Both the position numbers and the translations under genes were made by a program. Of a DNA stretch of 64,000 nt, positions 55,940 to 64,000 are shown one piece after another (positions within the stretch are counted from its first letter, which is position 1; each line of letters begins with the position of its first letter). The stretch is from Desmodesmus armatus (lineage: Eukaryota > Chlorophyta > Chlorophyceae > Sphaeropleales > Scenedesmaceae): positions 1 to 64,000 of the forward strand of contig VIIQ02000183.1 in the NCBI GenBank assembly GCA_007449985.2, read 5' to 3'. The notes under the pieces are model-generated. The model was not told the origin of the DNA. It saw only the letters and a list, made by a program, of their open reading frames with translations, and searched no databases.

Positions 55940-57800
55940 GTAAGCAGTGTCAGAAACTGTGTTTGTTGTCTAGGTCTGTTTGTGTTGAATGTGCTGACAC
56001 TGTGAAGAAGGTATCTGCATGTTCACCAACTTGCCTGAGGCCTGGTTTCAAGAGCCTGATCTCAGGACCTGTGGTTTGCATGAACAGCACTGCAAGGAGC
56101 TGCTTTTGAATGTAGTTGAAGTCTTTTTGGAGCACCCTCATTACCCCTTGGCTCGCTGGCTAGTGCTGAGGTTTGGGGGATCCTCCCTTCGGACGGAATG
56201 TCTTGAATATTGCAAGCCAATATATATGGTGGTGCTGTCCAGCACACAGACTGCCCCCCCCCCCCCATCCCCCTGGTCAGACACATGCATCTTTGAGGGT
56301 AGTCTGGGAATGCAAATGCCTTCAATCACTACTAAAAATGTATCATATGTGTAGCGACGCAGTCATCGGTTCAAACATGTCCTGCATTGTATGCACAATG
56401 TATGCGCAATACAGTTAACACTTTGCTCTTTGATCCTTCCAGCTATACAGTTGCCATGAGCCCAGCACCGTTGGTTGGACAGCAACCACAACGCAGCAAT
56501 GTTCCCTGTTAATTCATGGCGAGTACCCTTCAACTTGAGCTCAAATGCGCTGCCACAGCAGACGTTCTGCTCTCCATGCAGCAGCGGTGAGGGGTCACCT
56601 TCACCAGCAGCTGGGTGTGGATTGGCCATCGGGATTAGGCCAGGACTTTGGTGACGCCCAGAATGCCACATGCCAGGGTGCTTGCTCATGTTCTGCAAGA
56701 ATCACACACGGCTATTTCAAGTAACTTGTACTTTGTTCCCATTGAGCAGCTGGGGTAGCGTTTTTTTGAAGCTGGTACACCGTGTTCGTCTGACCGGGGG
56801 GGAGCGAGGAGCGATAGCACGGTTTTGGGCAGCTCAGGGGGGGGTAGCAACTGGAATCTGGCCTGATCTGGCCTGATCTGCAGTAAAACAGTGCTGGGAG
56901 GGGGGGGTGAGCAAGGAGCACTTTGGCCCCTGAAACCATGCCCCCAGAGGGGGAGCAACTCCATCCCTGACACAGACGAACACGGTGTATCAGCTTCAAA
57001 AAAACGTTACCCCTGGTTCTCTAATTTACCATGTCAAACCCTCTCGTCAAATTGCGGCTGTGTGCTGACCACGTGACATCTGAGGCTTATTGCAGTTGGC
57101 CTGGCATACCGGGCTGTTGTGCCCAATAAAAGGGGGGGGTACACTAAGGAATCCCTATGTAATCACCTGCAACTTTGGAAAGGCATATGGATACTATTGA
57201 GGTTGCATCTTCAGCGCCCCAGCCACGCCCACCTGTGCGCTGCTGTCCTTACATAGGGATCACGATCCACACTGTGTGTCGCCTTGGGAGTTGCAAACAG
57301 CCTTGACGTATATAAAGAAGCATTGATGCAATGTTTCCTATACTACGTGATGTGTCGCTACAATGTTCGTGAATACGGTGGGCTGGTGCACCTGTAGCAC
57401 TCCAGTGATGATCACAGCAGCAGTGACCGCCAACTGGCTGTTTGACCTGATTCAAGAAGCCATATATAAACCATCACTTGACATACTGGATTGATACCTT
57501 TGGGATCTGGGAGTGTGAGAACTACAACCTCCAGGTACAGCACATAAGTCTCTGAGATACACCCCCACATGGCAGCCAAAACTGTTGAATTATCAACCTG
57601 AATACGTCCAGGCGTTGAATAAGTCCAGGCGGGGACATGGCACATAGTTGCACGATGGATTAATTGTAAAGTTCACGAGGCCGGTACAGCACTGCTGTGT
57701 TAAGCATGAACTTAATCAGTCAATGAGGGGACATTTGCAAGTTTGGCCTAAGCCAAAACAAGAAGCCTTAGTTGCAAGGAAACTGTCAAACGCTGATTGT
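55940..57800. other. Intergenic, no gene recognised
   Basis: The first 60 bp are homologous to the 3' flank of the broken glycosyltransferase copy (GTCAGAAACTGT and GGTCTGTT shared). The remainder has G-runs (56806, 56837, 56897), a GATCTGGCCT triplet repeat at 56858-56880 and a repeated GTTCGTCTGACC / ACGAACACGGTGTA pair near 56785 and 56968. No supported coding region. Confidence 0.5.
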
Positions 57801-57808
57801 GTTGTAAC

Positions 57809-58214
57809 CAGGGGTGTACCGTTTCACGATTTCTGGAATTTCACCTTTGAAAATTTCAATGAAAATTTCATGAAAATTTCACACCTCAAAACCCCCTTGG
57901 TTTCTGTGAAATGTTGAAGAGGGTGGCCTGCCAGTGCTGAGGCAGTGCTGCAGCAGCTGATGCATCCCCTAGCAGGGCCTGGAACTACTGTTGACACTGT
58001 TCCATTACTATAGAGGCCTTCCCAACCAAGACAGCCCGCTGGCAGCCCTTGGTAGACCTGGCTGGGGCCCTACCAAAAGTGATCTGCAGCTGCTGCTGCT
58101 GCCTGCCGCCTAGCGTTTCACCGTTTCACTTTCAGAGTGAAATTTTCATGAAATTTTAAATTTCACTGTAATTTCTTTCACGGACCCCCAAAACCATGAA
58201 ATTGTACACCCCTG
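57809..58214. mobile_element. hAT-type MITE 1 with 8-bp target-site duplication
   Basis: A 406-bp element with inverted ends CAGGGGTGTAC, bounded by a perfect 8-bp duplication GTTGTAAC (57801-57808 and 58215-58222). CAGGG ends plus 8-bp duplications are diagnostic of the hAT superfamily. The inner termini are rich in GAAATTTCA / TGAAATTTT words. It has no coding capacity, so movement needs a transposase from elsewhere. Confidence 0.92.
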
Positions 58215-58569
58215 GTTGTAACAGCAACACAGGAACACCAATGAACCAATGAAACATCGCATGGTACTTATTGCACTGAGATCGCTGTCCCATTTCAACA
58301 AGACCTTGTCACACTTTTGCTGGTCGCAAGACTGCAACCGACTGACACAGAATCTGTTGCTGTAAGATGTACTGTGTGTGTATGTCAAGTCAGAGACTGT
58401 ACACTGCGGGTGGTTCTGGCACAGTGCAGCAGCAGCTGATGGTCCTGCACTGCACAATGATGCTGCAGTCTGCAGCCTGCCAGCGCCGTCAACCCCCCCC
58501 TCCCCTAAACCCTTGCCCAGCGCAAGTGACCCTTGCGCCGCAAGTCCCCTGGGATTGTGGCACACTTTC

Positions 58570-59658
58570 CTGAGGGGTGCAGGGGTGTGCCGGTACAGTT
58601 ACACACTTTACATTACACGTAATTACAGTGTAATTACAGTGTAATTTCAAGGCCCTCAACAGTTTGTAAGCAGTGTAAGGCAGTTAGTTGCACAGCAGTG
58701 TTACAGTGCGTGACGCAGGTTTTGAGCATGTAGAGTGGTCATAAACATGCGTAACATAATGTAGACATATATGAATGCATCATGCATGGCATGCAGCCCT
58801 ACTGCAGGAGGTCTGGGCACCCGGGCCAGGGGTGATCAGTGGTCTGCCAGGTGCCGTCCTGTGCCAGCCTGTGGCGTCAGTCTTACAGTGTAATCTTACA
58901 GTAAAGTGTGATTACATGTAACTGCATTACACCGACCCCGACTACACTGTAACGGCACACCCCTGGAGGGGTGTACAATTTCAGGTTGTCCGAGTCTCGG
59001 GAAGCAATTTTATGAAAATACGTAGATTTCTGAAATTTTCATATGAAAAGTGAAAAGTGAAAGACAGACGATAGGCAGCAGCAGCAGGTGTAGATCCACA
59101 AGGATGTATGGCTGGTGGGCACATACAAGCTGTCTCCAAAGTACCTGACTGTGGCAGTATGTCATTGGAGTTGCGGGCGACTTCATGTAGACAGCACCGC
59201 ACTGTGAGTCACTGTTGATCTACTCATCTGGTGATCAACTGAGTCAGCCACAAAGCAGGCTCCTCAAAAGCACTGCTACTCCCCTACCATGACAATAACT
59301 GTTTCATTTGTATATCCCGCATTGGCAGCTGCAAAGGAGTCCCTAGGGAGCCCTTTCATGTAGCTGCACACATCAATCCATGGAACGCACCAAGCGGTTG
59401 TGCTGCACCAGTATGCTAGTTCCATGTGGCCTGTAGGTGTGTAGTATGTTCCCTATGATGTAATCAATCGTCAGCAGCTGTTCTAGGCGGTGAGGGAGGG
59501 TCCAGCAGCTGCTGCAGCAGTGCAGAGCACTGCCAGACGGCCTTTTTCAAAATTTCACACAGATGTAAGGGCAATGTGGGGGGGGGGTGAAATTTTCGTG
59601 AAATTTTCAGTGAAATTTCACACATGAAAATTCGGAAAAGTGAAACGGTACATCCCTG
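58570..59658. mobile_element. hAT-type MITE 3, interrupted by MITE 2
   Basis: If the nested element 58580-58965 and one of its duplications are removed, the left end reads GAGGGGTGTACAATTTCA. The right end, GTGAAACGGTACATCCCTG at 59640-59658, is the inverse of a MITE 1-like terminus. Both ends carry the same GAAATTTTC-type subterminal words as MITE 1. Terminal bases are worn and no target-site duplication is visible. The middle part (59060-59560) is not shared with MITE 1. Confidence 0.6.
58580..58965. mobile_element. hAT-type MITE 2 with 8-bp target-site duplication
   Basis: A 386-bp element with ends CAGGGGTGTGCCGGTACAGT and its inverse (ACTGTAACGGCACACCCCTG), bounded by a perfect 8-bp duplication GAGGGGTG (58572-58579 and 58966-58973). 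Subterminal regions are full of GTAATTACA / TGTAATTAC words. Noncoding. The target was itself the end of another MITE. Confidence 0.92.
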
Positions 59659-61734
59659 GCAAGGACATCCGAGGGTCGAGACCATGACCCTGAGTGACGT
59701 GGCTCTGTTGCAAGCTTCCAGTTGATCATCCTTGCAAAACATATACACACAATACGAAACGAGCTTATCACCAGTCTACAAACCTATTCATTCAACCCCC
59801 CCAGCAGCGTGTCAGTGCTGCTGATGGCAAGTGCTCCTGCTGCGTTCCGCACAGGCAAAGCTTGCTGATAGACGGCACACAATGGAAGTATCATGCATAT
59901 GCATGCCACACCCACCTGGGCTACCTAGGTGCCAAACAAGCATGCCATAACAGGTTGTACTTGGACTGGTCAAAGGCACTCTGTGACTTCAGGGCCCTGG
60001 CCGTAGGGCCACAGCAGGGTTAAGTGACTTATGGATGTTTGTTGTGGTGCACCACCTCAAGGACTGCAGCACTGCAGGGTGGCACCAGTGGTCCCACCCC
60101 TGCAAGCAGTACAACAAGGCCAGTTCCTTTTTTCAATGCCTGTTTTGGCCGTATCAGGCAGTTTTCAAACCCAATTTGCAAAACCCTGGTCAAGGTTTGA
60201 CCAAATTTGACCACGTAGCCATGTAGCTCGCAGTCCTGGCTTTCAGATGGGCCAACCCCCAGCAGCATTGGGGGTCGCAAGCAGGAGTTAGGGCTGTGCA
60301 AAGTCAAGGGGTACCATTTGCCTAGGCCCAGTTATGGGTTAACTTTGGTGCAGGGGGGGGGGGGGGGCAGTTCAGTCAACTTTGGACACTATGCTGGACT
60401 TTGACTTGATACTTTCACAATTAGTTATTATCAATTTAAATAACATATATAAAGAAATTTACGGCCATCTGAGCAGGTTGAAAAAGGGGGGGTGGGTAGG
60501 TGGGTCAAGCTGGGTTTCAGTAACTTCCTAGCATGCTGCAAACTTCCTGTAGGAGCATCGGATGAAGCTGGAAGGTAGCGCATGCGAAAGCCATTGACAA
60601 ACTGAGTTGATTTCAGCATGTTCTGAGCATCTCCAATTACTATTTACCCCCGAGGCTGCCCAGGCCAGTACTAAAGCCGTGGCACGCCGTGGGCAGTGCC
60701 CATGCCAGTACCCAGACATCCGTTACAAGAGTGCACAGACCAGCACCAAGTCAGCCCCAGCACCAACGTTCCCTATCAATGCCTGTGTGACAGTGACCCA
60801 CCATCTGTGGTGTGGAAGTATCACATGCTGTCTCACTGGCAGCAGATGCACCCAGACCACCAGCTTACAGCAGAGGGGCTGTAACGGGACATTCCCGGTA
60901 CATGAGCAGCAGGAGTGGTGTGTCAGTGCTACAGAAATGAAGCTTGTTTTGAGCAAGGCAGAGTACCAGGATGTACCAACTGTGTTGTTTCATGTGTGAG
61001 ATCTTTTCAGGGATGTACAGCAGTGCTTTGATCACATTGCTGACCGTCCATGCCGTGCCCCACTGCGGCACTGGGACGCCTGAGGTGTCTTGACTGATAG
61101 AGCACAGCAACACCCTTGTGGCCATCACAGTACCTGAAAAACATGTTGAATAAATGTAATAACACTTTAGACCTTGCTTAGGCCAGTTACAAGACGTTCA
61201 GAGGACAATTAGGGGTGGGGTGGGGGGTGGGTGGGTGGGGGGTCCCACTTTGAACTTCTTAGCATCGTGTCCGAAAACAACCTTAGCCCCCCCCCCCCCT
61301 GTTTGGTGTCTGTTTTGATTGGAGTGGTCACGAGGAGCAGGCGTGCTGCTGATGTTGAGGCGCCAGCTGACAGCCCAACAAGATGGATCACCAGCAGCAG
61401 CACCTGCTGCACCTCAATTGGCACCTTAATCGGCTCCTCCCAGCATCACCAATCACAGCACACTCAAACTACAGCATCCAGTGCTGTCCTGCAACATCAC
61501 TGGACAGCAAGGCAGGCTAGCCGGGGGGGGGGGACTCCACTCTTCTTCCCAGCACTGGGTGGTGCACAGAGGGTACAGGAAGCACAGAAGCTTTCCAGTG
61601 CAGCAACTGCACACGCTACCACAATTCTGAAGCAGGGTGCCAGAAGAACCATTGAGTGAATTAAAAAGGACAGGAGGGGACCACTGGGATCCGTTGCCGT
61701 CCCTGGTTACGTCAGGTCTGTTTAGTGAGGGTAA
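59659..61734. other. Decayed sequence with possible zinc-finger remnants, no intact gene
   Basis: Short frames at 59800-60023 (DGKCSCC, TQWKYHAYACHTH), 60630-60760 (CPCQYPDIRYKSAQTSTK) and, shifted by one frame, 60765-60884 (CLCDSDPPSVVWKYHMLSHW) look like pieces of Cys/His-rich coding sequence broken by frameshifts. Another open frame (61231-61659, 142 codons) ends in a helical AQRVQEAQKLSSAATAHATT. None is long enough to name. Poly-G lies at 60353-60367. Confidence 0.4.
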
Positions 61735-63058
61735 GTGGATTATTACACTGAGGGCCCAGATCAAAGTCAGAAATTGATCAGACAACAAAGTGCTCAGACA
61801 CTTGATCTGACCTCAAATTATGAAGATACATACTTGATTTACCCTTGATCAACTCTTGGATCAAGTCTGGTACCTTCCGTGCTTCCGCATTTGAATTGAT
61901 CAGACCCTGGGTTTTGACCAGGGTGGGGGACCCCAAACAGAATTTGGTGAAGGTGCAGCAGCGCTTGATCTGAGTGCATTAAGCCTTTGTTATAGTTGAA
62001 CCAAACTTGATCCGGCCTTTTTGAGTCCTTATCACTTCGCGTTGTTTGCATAGGTATGTGATGGGGCAGATGTAGGACCTGAGCCTTGCAGCCGCTGCAG
62101 CATCCAGCAACATGGCAGCATCACCGGCTTCATTTAGCATGTCGTGTTCCAGGCTACGGCAAGCCGTGAACAGTCGACTGGGCGTAAAAGGTGATCAGTA
62201 CTGATGGTGATCAGTCAAAGCAGTAGACTGGCCATCCCAAGCACGCGAGAGGGAGCCATAAAGCTCAAACTTACAACTTTACAGTTTGTTCACATGTCAC
62301 GGTGGCATGGTTGGCTGAGATTGGCTGCCAACACGGTCTTGCAGGCCGATCTTTCAAATCATGGCTTATCAGTCGCAGATACGGCGCTCCCACGCGATAG
62401 GACTATGTGGTACATTTACAGCAGTATATTGTCTGTCACTGCACAGGCTACCGGGCTTCCCGAGGGTAGGATTCAAACACACAGTACCTGGTAGCTGATG
62501 GTCCCAGAACATAGCTCCTGTAGCTGTCACGCATCCGATTAGGCTAATACGTATTGCACAGCGCAAACCTAGCTGCAGTGCAGCTAGGTTTGCGCTGTGC
62601 AATACAGTGCAGGCTGAGTTTACGAGGTCATGTCATAAGCGCTCCGGCCATCTCGGCCTATCAGCAGCACCAAGTCTGTGTCTGGACGATGATCAGCTGC
62701 TGCAGCAGCTGCCACGCCATGACAGACACAAACAAGGCCGGTGATGTGCAGTTTCAAGCGTATTGGTGTATTTCAAAGTGCCGGAAACAGCGGCAACAGC
62801 ATCAGACACATGCACAGTCTGTGGTGACCGGGGGTGACTGGGGGTCCCGACCCAATGCTGTACGTATGATGGCATACCGTGCTTGGCAGTAGCTGAAAAT
62901 CATTGAAAACTATTATATATGCCTTCGATAACATTTTAATACTGCCAGATCAAGTCTCAGATGCATAGATCAGATGCTGTGTGGCTTTTGGTCAGTGTGA
63001 TAAGATTTGTTGAGGGCCTGATCAAAGTCTGATCAGAGGCGCCAGTGTAATAATCCTC
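61735..63058. mobile_element. Non-autonomous PIF/Harbinger element with TAA target-site duplication
   Basis: A 1324-bp element with inverted ends GTGGATTATTACACTG and CAGTGTAATAATCCTC (15 of 16 matching), flanked by TAA on both sides (61732-61734 and 63059-63061). Subterminal TGATCA / GATCAAAGTC words crowd both ends. Its right end resembles that of the autonomous element at 44545 (AGTGTAATACTCCTC then TAA), and both have GGGCCCA just inside one end. No transposase is encoded. Confidence 0.83.
62551..62605. repeat. Perfect 27-bp inverted repeat with 1-nt loop
   Basis: The left arm 62551-62577 (starts GTATTGCACAGCGC) is exactly complementary to the right arm 62579-62605 (ends GCGCTGTGCAATAC), with a single G between them. 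It lies inside the non-autonomous Harbinger element. It would form a very stable cruciform or RNA hairpin. Confidence 0.97.
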
Positions 63059-63211
63059 TAATAAAGAGCTTGCAGTTGAAGGATTGCGATATGGACTTTG
63101 CCACGAGCCACATACAACTTTTTGCGTTGCCAACCAGAAACACGTACAGAACCCTGTGGAAGACAGTTAAACAGCCCGAGGCCTTAGCCCCAGACATGCG
63201 TGTGCGGTTGG

Positions 63212-63300
63212 AGTGTAATCGGGGTCGGTGTAATGTAATAACATGTAATTACACTTCACTGTAAGATTACGGTAAGATTACACTGTAATACTGACGCCAA
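63212..63300 (-). mobile_element. Fragment of the MITE 2 family
   Basis: TCGGGGTCGGTGTAATG, ACATGTAATTACACTT, CACTGTAAGATTAC and CTGACGCCA occur in the same order as in the inverse of 58860-58950. The outer CAGGGG end is missing. Confidence 0.6.
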
Positions 63301-63466
63301 CCCCCCTCCCAATCCGGGCTGAATCAAACCTGCATCTTAGGCCTTGGTTGCGGCGCGACTTTCATCTGCTCCTCGGTTGGAGGTTGATTGCCCCTTTGGG
63401 CAAGCAGCAAGAACTCCATGTGTCAAGTTCAAATATTCACAGACACCAAATGCTACTTCCTGGGAT

Positions 63467-64000
63467 TCAACCGCCCGAACTGTTGTTGGACGCTGATGTT
63501 GCATCCACCCAACAACCACGGTCCTGAAATGTTGGCGATGCAATGGCCTGCTTCTTGCCGCGCAAACTGCTGACCAAACCAACATGCTGTGCAAGATTGG
63601 GATAGTAAGCCCAAAGCGCCTTGTGGCGGGATCTCAAAAAGTCATTCAGCAGCCAATCAACAGGGGCCTCAGAGAACCGCCTGGTCAAGAATGGAACCAA
63701 CTCCTCCACCACAGCCCTGCGAAAGGCCACTGCCACAAATCCAAAATGAACAGCTCCTGCATTTACCCTCACTGGGATGCTCCCACTATTTGATGTGAAC
63801 AGTGTCACCACGTCCACTGTGTCGTTGTTTGCCGCTTTTGCCTCAAGAAACTGCTGCAACTTCTGCAAATAGCCTGGTGCGACCACAACATCATCTTGAA
63901 GAAAAACAATGTGTGTTACAGAAGACTGCAATCGCAGGGCTGCTGTGAGTGCAAATACAGTGTCTAGCGCTTCCTTGCTTCGCCACCAGAACCTGTCCGG
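63467..64000 (-). CDS. MGAT4-like (GT54-type) glycosyltransferase, partial, diverged third copy
   Basis: The C-terminal 177 residues of a gene whose 5' part lies beyond the window. It aligns with the 54947-55939 protein: DRFWWRSKEALDTV at the edge, THIVFLQDDVVVAPGYLQKL (acidic motif), NAGAVHFGFVAVAFRRAVVE, SEAPVDWLLNDFLRSRHKAL and YYPNLAQHVG near the end. APVDWLLNDF is closer to the PCDWLLD form of N-acetylglucosaminyltransferase IV than the other copies, which supports the family call. The frame is intact and ends in a Ser/Asn/Gly-rich tail. Divergence is far greater than between the other two copies, so this is an older paralogue. Confidence 0.8.
   Translation of the reverse strand, partial: PDRFWWRSKEALDTVFALTAALRLQSSVTHIVFLQDDVVVAPGYLQKLQQFLEAKAANNDTVDVVTLFTSNSGSIPVRVNAGAVHFGFVAVAFRRAVVEELVPFLTRRFSEAPVDWLLNDFLRSRHKALWAYYPNLAQHVGLVSSLRGKKQAIASPTFQDRGCWVDATSASNNSSGG

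Noticed and set aside
62440..62520. Possible tRNA T-loop (GGATTCAAAC inverse) on the minus strand
   Set aside because: No matching stems, acceptor or anticodon arm can be folded around it.

Overview
The window is eukaryotic nuclear DNA, most likely from a green alga. The genes are split by GT-AG introns whose acceptors are usually CTGCAG or TGCAG. One gene is a plant-type nucleotide-sugar 4,6-dehydratase with 12 exons. There are no operons or bacterial ribosome-binding sites, and the DNA is full of satellites, MITEs, LINE pieces and long poly-C/poly-G runs. Base composition looks close to balanced, lower than in volvocine algae. A chlorophycean of the Dunaliella kind would fit, but that is an inference.

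Layout: 1-7694 is satellite A (about 146-bp monomers grouped in about 437-bp and about 1.75-kb units). 7.7-9.8 kb has no recognisable gene. 9.83-10.79 kb (minus) is a broken glycosyltransferase copy. 12.27-13.20 kb is a block of (GT)n and G-runs. 15.15-18.76 kb is the 4,6-dehydratase gene, with all splice sites but five coding indels. 20.19-20.40 kb holds a MITE piece and a LINE 3' end. 20.4-32.6 kb is satellite B, about 16 copies of a 744-bp unit. 33.8-38.6 kb is a membrane-anchored FkbM-type methyltransferase with a 3.2-kb intron. 39.0-39.6 kb has worn satellite monomers. About 39.8-44.5 kb is a PIF/Harbinger DNA transposon with a DDE transposase and a convergent Myb/SANT-like partner gene. 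45.9-48.9 kb is an unrecognised gene (membrane N-terminus, 49-residue repeats, Cys-rich C-terminus). 50.1-52.5 kb is inverted satellite C, interrupted by a 5'-truncated LINE. 52.5-53.7 kb is a GT23 (FUT8-like) fucosyltransferase-like gene with one frameshift. 54.95-55.94 kb is the intact glycosyltransferase paralogue. 57.8-63.3 kb is a nest of MITEs, two with exact 8-bp hAT target-site duplications and one with a Harbinger-type TAA duplication. 63.47-64.0 kb (minus) is a third, diverged glycosyltransferase running off the edge.

Three kinds of gene point to glycan assembly: an MGAT4-like family in three copies, a GT23-like enzyme, and a nucleotide-sugar dehydratase. They are independent genes and nothing in the sequence shows co-regulation. 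The dominant feature is repeats. Satellites A, B, C and the 39-kb monomers are all versions of one sequence family, in both orientations, and LINE 3' ends abut satellite in two places. This suggests pericentromeric or otherwise repeat-dense chromatin. Several coding indels could be real decay or draft-assembly error, and this cannot be settled from the sequence alone.
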